A stretch of DNA of 5,979 bases. It comes from Planctomycetota bacterium (lineage in GTDB: Bacteria; Planctomycetota; UBA1135; UBA2386). Shown here piece by piece: positions 1 through 4,943 of the stretch. The stretch lies in contig JAGQRA010000684.1 of assembly GCA_020425885.1 (NCBI GenBank), positions 1 through 5,979 on the forward strand, given 5' to 3'. The position numbers were made by a program, and so were the translations under genes. Each line of letters begins with the position of its first letter. Within the stretch, counting starts at the first letter, position 1. Under the pieces are notes generated by a model. It saw nothing but the letters and a program-made list of their open reading frames with translations, searched no databases and had not been told where the DNA came from.

Positions 1-1
1 C

Positions 2-301
2 ACGTACTTTCTGGTGACTGGCGACGGCACGTTCCTGGTCAAGACCCGCGATGCGACGTCTACCGCGATCTTGGTGCCGTGGAGCGAGCACGCGGCCGTG
101 AACCGAGAGAACGCGGAGGCCACGGCCACCAACGACCTTGCCGTCGATGTCGGCGCGGAGACGACTCGCTTCCTCGTCAACGACAAGGAAGTGCATCGCG
201 CGCCGACGTCCACGCTGAAGACCGATGGCCTCTACGGCTGTCGCCTCGTGCACGACCTGCACGTCAAGTTCGAGAACGTGGCGGTGACCGCGCAGCCCTA
301 G
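2..301 (+). CDS. C-terminal part of a concanavalin-like (DUF1080/LamG-type) protein, 5' truncated
   Basis: The reading frame is open from the first bases of the window to a TAG at 299-301, giving about 99 residues without the true start. The visible part reads as a beta-sandwich C-terminus: short alternating strands such as GDGTFLVKTRD, a VPWSEHAAVN segment, then FLVNDKEVHRAP and a GLYGCRLVHDLHVKFENVAV end. This pattern of a 'ligand-like' strand, an xFxVNG/D turn and a final VxFxNVxV strand is typical of LamG/DUF1080-like (3-keto-disaccharide hydrolase or family 16-like) domains, which are common in secreted proteins of Planctomycetota and Bacteroidota. No catalytic residue can be assigned from this piece. 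It converges on the HMA lipoprotein pair, with 66 bases between the stops and no obvious strong terminator. Family assignment is by pattern recognition only and is moderately sure; substrate is unknown. Confidence 0.6.
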   Translation, partial: TYFLVTGDGTFLVKTRDATSTAILVPWSEHAAVNRENAEATATNDLAVDVGAETTRFLVNDKEVHRAPTSTLKTDGLYGCRLVHDLHVKFENVAVTAQP

Positions 302-367
302 TCAAACTGGCTCCGCGCCACCGCGATTCGGCGCGCTGGCCGGTTCAGGCAGAGGGCGAGCGCAGAC

Positions 368-657
368 CTACTTCTTCTGCGCTGGCTGTCCGCCCGCCGC
401 CATCCCTTCGAGCACCTTGTCGACGTTCGTCGTCGCAGGATCGTAGTGGACGGTGATCTCGGCGTTGCCCGCCGTGATCTCGCCCCCTTCACACCCGGCA
501 GCTTTTCCAGCGTGGCACGCACGCCGGCAACACAGCCGCCTCAAGTGGGCTTCTTGTCGAGGACCAACATGGCGTCCTTCGTTTCGATCGACACCGGCTG
601 GGTCGCGCAACCTGCGAGTGCGAACGCGGCCAGCAACGGCAGGGACGCGAGCCTCAT
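368..657 (-). CDS. HMA-domain lipoprotein with in-frame TGA (probable Sec) and an apparent frameshift; second of a tandem pair
   Basis: Starts at ATG 657-655 after an AGGTG ribosome site that lies inside the preceding gene; the ATG overlaps that gene's TGA (ATGA), so the two are probably translationally coupled. Residues 1-17 are a lipoprotein signal with lipobox LAGC (lipidated Cys17). After a short linker the frame meets TGA at 543-541 (codon 39), directly followed by GGC GGC TGT, so the product reads U-G-G-C-V-A-G-V-R where HMA/MerP domains have CxxC. The HMA pattern then continues (TLEKLPGV). After the G-run at 483-487 the match jumps frame: GEITAGNAEITVHYDPA and the tail to TAG 370-368 are in the -1 frame. 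A single -1 slip (GGG back by one base) gives V-K-G-G-E-I and a continuous 96-residue protein, which is the reason for joining the two parts. Likely role: periplasm-facing, membrane-anchored metal or thiol chemistry; the substrate is unknown. The frameshift may be a sequencing indel, a real lesion or programmed slippage. Confidence 0.7.
507..543 (-). promoter_or_regulatory. SECIS-like hairpin after the TGA of the second HMA gene
   Basis: On the minus strand, TGA (543-541) is followed by 13 bases and then an 8-bp stem: CCGGCGTG (527-520) pairs with CACGCTGG (514-507) with one G-U pair, closing a CGUGC loop (519-515). The loop begins 21 bases after the TGA, in the range known for bacterial SECIS elements, which sit within the coding region just downstream of the Sec codon and carry a G near the start of the apical loop. 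The same pentaloop occurs after the TGA of the neighbouring gene. Hairpins are easy to find in GC-rich DNA, so the support comes mainly from position and recurrence. Confidence 0.5.
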
Positions 658-977
658 GACTTCACCTTTGCGCCGGCCTTACCAGCGGCGACGAGCTTCG
701 CGGCCATGTCGGCTGGTTTGATCTTGGCGGCGTCGTAGTGGACGGTGAAGTCCTTGTCGCCGGACTTGATGTCGATCTGGCTGATGCCGTCGACCTTACC
801 CAGGGCACCGCGCACGGCGGTGATGCAGCCCCCTCAAATGTCCTCGCCCAACTCCAGCTTGACCTGCGACACGGTCGCAGCAGCACCCGGCGTCGGGTTG
901 CTCGGAGCGGTTGGCTCCGGCTTGCTGCAGGCGACCAGGAAAAGCGCACAGGCGCTCGCGACGAACAGTCGGTTCAT
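654..977 (-). CDS. HMA-domain lipoprotein with in-frame TGA, probable selenoprotein (U-G-G-C motif); first of a tandem pair
   Basis: Starts at ATG 977-975 with a good GAGGA ribosome site 9 bases upstream; 107 residues if the TGA at 836-834 (codon 48) is read as selenocysteine. Residues 1-17 are a lipoprotein signal ending in lipobox LVAC (Cys17), followed by a Pro/Ala/Ser linker (about 18-35). The HMA domain (about 36-100) shows strand VSQVKLELG, then U48-G-G-C51-I-T-A-V-R, helix, KVDGI, strand, and DFTVHYDAAKI, matching the MerP/copper-chaperone fold except that the first Cys of CxxC is the TGA codon. Everything after the TGA is in frame and domain-like up to the true TGA stop at 656-654, so this is not a decayed tail. 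HMA domains bind soft metals (Cu, Hg, Zn, Cd); a Sec at this position would give a selenol-thiol pair for metal binding or redox work outside the cytoplasmic membrane. The gene is transcribed away from the DUF1259 gene across a 184-base divergent region. Alternative: a nonsense mutation, made unlikely by the same arrangement in its diverged neighbour. Confidence 0.8.
803..836 (-). promoter_or_regulatory. SECIS-like hairpin after the TGA of the first HMA gene
   Basis: On the minus strand, TGA (836-834) is followed by 11 bases and a perfect 6-bp stem CACCGC (822-817) / GCGGTG (811-806) closing a CGUGC loop (816-812). A lower GGG/CCC helix (833-831 region with 805-803) can extend it. The loop begins 17 bases after the TGA, within the usual bacterial SECIS spacing, and has a G and U in the apical loop. 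SelB binding is inferred, not shown. Confidence 0.5.
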
Positions 978-1161
978 GATCTCGTTTCCTCGGTGACACC
1001 CCGCGAAACGTTCGCGGTGGGCGATGATCGTAGGCAGCACTCGGTGCCGCACCAGGGTGCGGCGTCCGTAGTTGATGGCGGCGGTTGGCAGTGCGGAGTG
1101 TCGCACCGTTCTCACTCTGGCGACCCTATGCTGGGCCGCCCCGCAACCCATGAGGATGCCC
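978..1161. promoter_or_regulatory. Divergent promoter region between the HMA pair and the DUF1259 gene
   Basis: This 184-base gap must hold promoters for both directions. It contains three inverted repeats: CCGCGAA-ACG-TTCGCGG at 1001-1017, which lies in the leader of the HMA operon just ahead of its ribosome site; GCCGCAC-CAGG-GTGCGGC at 1046-1063; and GTGCG-GAGTGT-CGCAC at 1091-1106. The last two share the GTGCG/CGCAC half-site in opposite arrangement. A TACGAT (1032-1027, minus) and a TATGCT (1127-1132, plus) are possible -10 boxes for the two directions, but neither has a convincing -35. Promoter positions are therefore weak; the inverted repeats are read directly. Confidence 0.35.
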
Positions 1162-2037
1162 ATGCAACTCGCACTCCAGATGCTCTGCTCCCTCTGCTTC
1201 GTCTTGTGCTTGCCGGCGCAGCAGCCCGACTGGAAGCCCGTGGGGGCAGTGCTCGGCGAGGCTGGCTCGGTTCTGCCCGACGGCACGTTCCGCATCGACG
1301 TGCCGCGCAAGGAGCCGGTCCTGCGCAACGAGTTCGGCTTCGTGGTCCCGCCGTCCATGGTGCTGACCTACGCAGCGTTCACGGGCACGCCCGAGCGCGC
1401 GTTCGTGGTGGGCGACACCTGCATGCTGCCCGAGGAGGTCAACCCGGTGCTCGATGAGCTGCGGAAGGGCAACCTGGAGGTCGTCGCGATCCACAATCAC
1501 ATGCTGGGCGGCAGCCCGAACTTCGTCTTCCTGCACTTCCAGGGGTCGGGTGCGGCGCTGGAAATGGGAAAGGCGATCCGGGCCGCGTGGGATCAGATGG
1601 GCAAGCAGCAGCCGGCTGCCGCACCGGCGGCAGCGACCCCGCCTGCGCCCGATTGGAAGGCGGTGTCCGACACGGTTGGGCTTGCCGGCGCGATGCAGAA
1701 GGACGGCATGTTCAAGATCGTGCTGCCGCGCCCGCAGTTGGGAACCGGCATCGATGGGCAGCGGCTTCCCGCGGGCGTCGGGCTCGCCTGCTGGGTCGGC
1801 TTCGCGCCTTGCGAGTGTGGGCGGACCATGGTCATGGGCGACATCTGCCTGCTCCGGAGCGAGTTGCAGCAAGCGATCGACGCCTACCGCAAGCACGGCA
1901 TTCGCATCGTCGCGATCCACAACCACATGCTCGGAACGAGTCCCGAGCTGATCTTCTGCCACTTCTCGGCGGAAGGGGATGCGATGGAGCTGGCGCGGGC
2001 CATCAAGGCGGTGTGGTCCCCGCTGCGAACGAAGTAG
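1162..2037 (+). CDS. Secreted protein with tandem DUF1259 (LppY/LpqO-type) domains
   Basis: Start chosen at ATG 1162 because GAGGA (1152-1156) lies 5 bases upstream and the product then opens with a compact signal peptide (residues 1-20, MQLALQMLCSLC through LCLPAQ); the in-frame ATGs at 1072, 1150 and 1156 lack a ribosome site. Length 291 residues. Two copies of the same domain follow: about 22-145 and 163-286, joined by a Pro/Ala-rich linker (147-162). Each copy starts PDWK(P/A)V, has a VVGD/VMGD-x-C-x-L segment, and ends in AIHNHMLG-S-P followed by (L/C)HF and an AIRAAW/AIKAVW helix. The His motifs fall at 111-115 with H125, and at 253-257 with H267. This matches the DUF1259 family, whose biochemical function is not established; the paired HNH and HF motifs could bind metal. 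Copy two is richer in Cys (210, 217, 219, 229, 266). It is transcribed divergently from the Sec-HMA pair and converges on the CadD-type gene. Family assignment is confident; role is unknown. Confidence 0.85.
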   Translation: MQLALQMLCSLCFVLCLPAQQPDWKPVGAVLGEAGSVLPDGTFRIDVPRKEPVLRNEFGFVVPPSMVLTYAAFTGTPERAFVVGDTCMLPEEVNPVLDELRKGNLEVVAIHNHMLGGSPNFVFLHFQGSGAALEMGKAIRAAWDQMGKQQPAAAPAAATPPAPDWKAVSDTVGLAGAMQKDGMFKIVLPRPQLGTGIDGQRLPAGVGLACWVGFAPCECGRTMVMGDICLLRSELQQAIDAYRKHGIRIVAIHNHMLGTSPELIFCHFSAEGDAMELARAIKAVWSPLRTK

Positions 2038-2183
2038 GGTCGGCTGTAGAACTGTGGCGACCGCGACCGCCGCTTGACCGCGATCGAGTTCGGCCCGCTC
2101 TGGCCCGCTCGGCAGAGTCTTGCACTGCGCTGCCATGCTCGGGCTGCTGCAACAGTTGGCCACTGCGACCCGCGTTCTTCGCG
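2038..2183. other. Short convergent intergenic region, no gene seen
   Basis: This lies between the stops of the DUF1259 gene and the CadD-type gene. It holds GC-rich repeats of CGACCGC-like words around 2057-2090, but no clean hairpin followed by a T-run, so no intrinsic terminator can be assigned. Confidence 0.4.
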
Positions 2184-2789
2184 CTACCCGAGCAGCACGC
2201 GAGCGTCCGAGAGGATCCACAGCCCGAGCCCGATCAGCACGACGGGCAGCGCCAGTCTTCCGTAGCGCCGTGCGCACGCCCCTACGACTCGGTTCTGTAT
2301 CAACCGGAAGCCCACGAAGCACCAGAGGGCTGTCATCAGGGCAAAGACCGATGCGTGAATCAGGATGTGCCCCGGCTCGCGTGCGAAGAGCGGGATGTAG
2401 ACTCCCAGGTTGTCGCCCCCGTTGGCGATCGTCACCCCGGCGATGGTCGCCACCTGCGAGCGCGCCCCTCGTCGTGCCACCTCTGCGGAGTCAGGTTGCT
2501 CGCCGTCGGCGCTGTCCTTCCGCCGCAGGGCCACGAGACTCCGCAGGCCGAGCGCGAGCGGCACGATGCCGAGAAGGGCGGGGTATCCCTCGGGCACAGT
2601 TAGGGCGACCAAGGCTGCGGCGGCGCTGATCGCGACCAGTACGCCAATTCCCAAGAACTGCCCCTCTACCACGCTGCGCGTGCGCAGGCTGGGGTCGGCG
2701 AAGAACGCGGCGAGCAGGAACAGGTCATCGACATTCGTCGCGGCAAAAACCGCCACGGCGACGCCGACCAAAGTGAGCAGGTCCATCAT
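2184..2789 (-). CDS. CadD-family cadmium/cation resistance transporter
   Basis: A 201-residue membrane protein using the ATG at 2789; an adjacent ATG (2786) and upstream in-frame starts (2840, 2831, 2900) are possible because none has a clear ribosome site, but the membrane domain begins here. Five or so hydrophobic segments are visible, about residues 4-16, 20-31, 44-64, 70-88, 142-163 and 180-195, separated by a charged cytosolic loop (89-110). The two hallmark motifs of the CadD group of the LysE superfamily are present: ATNVDDL (17-23) in the first helix pair and IANGGDNLGVYIPLF (121-135) in the second half. Members export Cd2+ (or related cations) from the cytoplasm; some homologues are only annotated by similarity. 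No ArsR/CadC-type regulator is visible beside it. It points toward the DUF1259 gene (converging). Family is sure; the actual ion is not. Confidence 0.85.
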   Translation of the reverse strand: MMDLLTLVGVAVAVFAATNVDDLFLLAAFFADPSLRTRSVVEGQFLGIGVLVAISAAAALVALTVPEGYPALLGIVPLALGLRSLVALRRKDSADGEQPDSAEVARRGARSQVATIAGVTIANGGDNLGVYIPLFAREPGHILIHASVFALMTALWCFVGFRLIQNRVVGACARRYGRLALPVVLIGLGLWILSDARVLLG

Positions 2790-3178
2790 CAGGTTGAGGG
2801 TGACGGTCGGATCGTCGAGCTTCTCGACCATCGCGACCATGACCGGGTGCGAACTTCGCGCGTCGCGGTGGTCGAAGCACCCGTCGTTGGCGCGGCGCAA
2901 CCGGATGCCGGACGGAAGCTACCCCTCGTCAACGGCCGACTCGTTCGAGGTGCGCTGGCCGGCATCACCGCATGACGACCCGCTGCCCGTGTCCGCGCTG
3001 CGCAACAGCCACGGCCGGCTCATCATGGTCTTCGCACCTCGAACCGATCGAGGGCGACGCGCCCCCTGGCCGCGTCCGCCGAACCCGGCTCGCGTCCTCG
3101 CGAGTGACGTCGAGTCAGCGATCGATGGTCGGGCTCATGAGGAACCGGGCAGAACTCTCTGCTACACTCCCGTGGCGC
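2790..3178. other. Intergenic region between the CadD-type gene and tRNA-Val, no convincing gene
   Basis: About 390 bases upstream of the transporter. Open frames cross it on both strands but none has a ribosome site, conserved motif or natural end, and they look like GC-rich background. If the transporter starts at 2840 or 2900 the gap is shorter. The only site recognised is the tRNA promoter at its right end. Confidence 0.4.
3160..3168 (+). promoter_or_regulatory. Extended -10 promoter of the tRNA-Val gene
   Basis: TGCTACACT, an extended -10 (TGn plus TACACT), ends about 10 bases before the first base of the tRNA, the spacing expected if transcription starts just ahead of the mature 5' end. 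No good -35 hexamer is visible, which fits an extended -10 type promoter. Confidence 0.5.
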
Positions 3179-3252
3179 ACACCCGTAGCTCAGCCGGTTA
3201 GAGCACTTCGCTTACATCGAAGGGGTCGTCCGTTCGAATCGGACCGGGTGTA
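3179..3252 (+). tRNA. tRNA-Val (anticodon TAC)
   Basis: A complete 74-nt cloverleaf: acceptor ACACCCG (3179-3185) pairs perfectly with CGGGTGT (3245-3251); D stem GCTC/GAGC (3188-3191, 3201-3204) with GG in the loop; anticodon stem CTTCG/CGAAG (3206-3210, 3218-3222) with loop CTTACAT, anticodon TAC at 3213-3215; variable loop GGGTC; T arm GTCCG-TTCGAAT-CGGAC (3228-3244); discriminator A at 3252. The CCA end is not encoded (TTC follows). It reads GUA and probably other Val codons. Confidence 0.93.
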
Positions 3253-3527
3253 TTCACGTCGCGTCCCGCCCGCGCAATCCTCGTGGCCGCCGGTGCCGGA
3301 CAGTCGTCGGCGGCGAGCCGGGTCTGGCCGCCGAGCATGGTGCTGAATCGGCCGGCGTTCGCCCTCGCGGTGCCCCCGAGAAGGTTTCGAACGCAACCTT
3401 TCGCCCGAAACTCGGCGCAACTCGATGGAACCGGGTGCAACCTGGTGCGACCCATTGCACCATGCCCCGCAAAGAGTTACGCTCGAAGCCGCCTTCGTGG
3501 CGGGACTTCCGCAAGAAGCCCGAATCC
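3253..3527. other. Gene-free region with hairpins and GGTGCAAC repeats
   Basis: No protein gene is supported: the open frames here run through tRNA sequence on one or both strands. Seen directly: a branched inverted-repeat structure at 3376-3415 (outer CCGAG/CTCGG around AAGGTT/AACCTT and a TTTCG/CGAAA arm); two 10-base steps GGTGCAACCT and GGTGCGACCC (3434-3453) followed by the inverted TTGCACC (3455-3461); and a hairpin GGGACTTC-CGCAA-GAAGCCC (3502-3521, one bulged A). These lie directly left of the tRNA 3' fragment, so they may belong to the end of a mobile element. Confidence 0.4.
3434..3461. repeat. Clustered GGTGCAAC-type repeats, possible recombinase or regulator sites
   Basis: GGTGCAAC at 3434-3441, GGTGCGAC at 3444-3451 on the same strand with 10-base period, and ATTGCACC at 3454-3461 in the opposite orientation. 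The first and last form a 7-bp inverted repeat with a 14-base spacer. A further copy GGTGCAAC lies at 3675-3682 on the other side of the tRNA fragment. Ten-base spacing places copies on the same DNA face, as for arm-type integrase sites or operators; which of these is unknown. Confidence 0.35.
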
Positions 3528-3574
3528 CTCTTACAAGGAGGATGTCGGCGGTTCGAGTCCGTCCGGGCGTACCA
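3528..3574 (+). pseudogene. Detached 3' half of a tRNA-Val(TAC) with encoded CCA, possible attachment-site remnant
   Basis: From about the anticodon loop onward the sequence is a normal tRNA: loop CTTACAA (3530-3536, anticodon TAC), 3' anticodon strand GGAGG (3537-3541), variable loop, T arm GGCGG-TTCGAGT-CCGTC (3547-3563), acceptor CGGGCGT (3564-3570), A and CCA (3571-3574). The 5' side does not fit: bases 3525-3529 make a poor stem with a C-A mismatch, and there is no D arm or T-A-GCTC at the proper distance. It is not a copy of the intact tRNA at 3179, which has different T arm and acceptor and no CCA. Integrases commonly recombine in tRNA anticodon or T regions and leave just such a 3' piece. 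A complementary ACGCTCG occurs at 3479-3485, which would make an aberrant 93-nt molecule; I judge that to be chance. Confidence 0.6.
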
Positions 3575-3721
3575 CACACCCCTGCGCCCCTACCCACTCA
3601 CCCCTTCGCCATACCATACAAGTGCGAGGTCCTCTTACTCCCGTCCGCGCCTAACGTGCGGTGACGCGCTTCGAGGTGCAACTACGAAGCGCGTAAGCCC
3701 CCACGCCCAGGATGGGACGGC
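3575..3721. other. Leader region ahead of the histidine kinase
   Basis: A C-rich stretch (3575-3610) follows the CCA end, with no gene. It ends with the strong hairpin listed separately and a ribosome site AGGA (3709-3712). No -35/-10 pair convincing enough to annotate was found. Confidence 0.4.
3664..3694 (+). promoter_or_regulatory. 10-bp perfect inverted repeat in the leader of the histidine kinase gene
   Basis: ACGCGCTTCG (3664-3673) and CGAAGCGCGT (3685-3694) are perfect complements around an 11-base loop containing GGTGCAAC. No T-run follows, so it is not a standard intrinsic terminator. It lies 27 bases before the kinase ATG and could be a transcript hairpin, an operator, or part of an attachment region given the shared motif with 3434-3461. 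Confidence 0.5.
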
Positions 3722-4927
3722 ATGTTCCCCGATCGTACTGACACCTCTACGGATGCCCGTCTGCGCATGGCCTTGACGGCCGCGCGCATGGGGATCTGGG
3801 AGTGGGACGTGGGCGGCGATCACGTCTACTGGTCACCCGAGGTCGAAGCCCTGTTCGGCTCCCCGCCCGGAGCATTTCCGCCGACGTTCGCGGCCTTCCT
3901 CGAACTCGTGCACCCGGACGATCGCGACGATCTGCAACGGTGCGTGAAGAACGCGCTCCGCGGATCATCCGATCGGTTCGCGCTCGATCATCGCGCAACG
4001 CGCCCGGATGGCAGCCGGATCTGGCTGCATTGCACCGGCGTGGTGAGGCGCGCCGACGATGGCGTCCCGGAGCGCATGATCGGCACCGTCGCCGACATCA
4101 CGGAGCAGAAGAGCCTCGAGGCGCAGCTTCGCGAGGCGCAGAAGATGGAAGGCCTCGGACGACTGGCCGGCGGCATCGCGCATGACTTCAACAACCTGCT
4201 CACCATCGTCCTCGGCGAGATCGAGTTGCTGCAGTTCGAGTCCGAACTCGCGCCGCACGTCGACGCCAGCCTGCACAATGTCGTGGATGCCGCACACCGA
4301 GGTCAGCTGCTGACGCGGCAGCTGCTGACGTTTGCGCGACAACGTGCCTTGCAGGAGGACTCCAAGGATGCCGGGGAGACCCTGCACCACCTGAAGCCGA
4401 TGCTGCGGCGGCTCGCGGGCAGCGGCATCAACACCGAGATCGTGATCGAGGAAGGCTTGGGCGAGGTACTCGTCACCCACGCCCAGATCGAACAGGTGCT
4501 GATGAACCTCGTGCTCAACGCCAAGGAGGCGATGCCACGCGGCGGCAAGTTGACCCTGCTTGCGGAGGCCCTCGAGATCGACGAACAGGATCTCGACGCA
4601 CCTGCCGCCGGCCTCGGCCGCGGAGTTCCGGCAGGCACCTGGCTACACGTCACGGTCGCCGACACCGGCCCGGGGATCGATGAGACGGTCCTCAATCACA
4701 TCTTCGAACCGTTCTTCACGACCAAGCCAGAAGGTACGGGACTCGGGCTGTCGACCTGCTACGGCATCGTCGATCAATGCGGCGGCGTGATCTGGGCCGA
4801 CACCCGACCGGGAGGCGGCACGGTGTTCCATGTCCTGGTGCCGCACGTGAAACGACTCCCACGAACGAATCAGGTGCGCAAGCCGTCCGAAAGTGGCGCG
4901 GCGCAGTCGGCGCAATCCGAGGATTGA
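3722..4927 (+). CDS. Cytoplasmic PAS-domain sensor histidine kinase
   Basis: 401 residues from ATG 3722 with AGGA 9 bases upstream. No signal peptide or membrane segment, so the kinase is soluble. A PAS domain (about 15-128) begins with the RLRMALTAARMGIWEWDV signature, has a HPDDR turn (64-68) and ends with GTVADITEQK, the usual PAC exit. HisKA follows: H-box GRLAGGIAHDFNNLL with phospho-acceptor His154. The ATPase domain has the N-box QVLMNLVLNAKEA (Asn266), G1 DTGPGI (314-319), F-box IFEPFFTTK (327-335) and G2 GTGLGL (338-343). All residues needed for autophosphorylation are present. The HDFNNLL-type H-box is common in orphan or hybrid kinases of deltaproteobacteria, Planctomycetota and others; here there is no receiver domain and the C-terminus is a polar tail. 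No response regulator gene is visible, so the partner is unknown. It converges with the lipoprotein gene 16 bases beyond its TGA. PAS ligand unknown. Confidence 0.93.
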   Translation: MFPDRTDTSTDARLRMALTAARMGIWEWDVGGDHVYWSPEVEALFGSPPGAFPPTFAAFLELVHPDDRDDLQRCVKNALRGSSDRFALDHRATRPDGSRIWLHCTGVVRRADDGVPERMIGTVADITEQKSLEAQLREAQKMEGLGRLAGGIAHDFNNLLTIVLGEIELLQFESELAPHVDASLHNVVDAAHRGQLLTRQLLTFARQRALQEDSKDAGETLHHLKPMLRRLAGSGINTEIVIEEGLGEVLVTHAQIEQVLMNLVLNAKEAMPRGGKLTLLAEALEIDEQDLDAPAAGLGRGVPAGTWLHVTVADTGPGIDETVLNHIFEPFFTTKPEGTGLGLSTCYGIVDQCGGVIWADTRPGGGTVFHVLVPHVKRLPRTNQVRKPSESGAAQSAQSED

Positions 4928-4943
4928 CCCGGGCTCGATGCGG

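Noticed and set aside
662..949. A separate minus-strand frame inside the first HMA gene
   Set aside because: Frame-shifted Ser/Arg/Pro-rich shadow. The real frame is the one with lipobox, UGGC and TVHYD.
368..977. An alternative genetic code reading TGA as Trp or Gly
   Set aside because: TGA is used as a normal stop by the histidine kinase (4925-4927), the 4944 lipoprotein and the first HMA gene itself. The interrupted position is a conserved Cys, which points to Sec.
1126..2322. A 398-residue minus-strand open frame opposite the DUF1259 gene
   Set aside because: Arg-rich, low-complexity shadow of the plus-strand gene, with no family features; it also overlaps the CadD-type gene.
2410..3201. 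A 263-residue plus-strand open frame opposite the CadD-type gene and beyond
   Set aside because: Shadow frame with Ser/Arg/Thr-rich sequence running into the tRNA, with no ribosome site or recognisable domain.
3479..3574. A class II or selenocysteine tRNA (selC) using acceptor ACGCTCG at 3479-3485
   Set aside because: The length (93 nt) is tempting next to selenoproteins, but no TCA anticodon sits in a loop, the 8+5 acceptor/T geometry of tRNA-Sec is absent, and the internal hairpins do not form D and variable arms. The 3' half is clearly Val type.
3190..3597. Minus-strand open frames crossing 3190-3597
   Set aside because: Their protein sequence is reverse-strand tRNA (the familiar false 'ARTDSNRRHPPCKR'-type peptides), not a gene.
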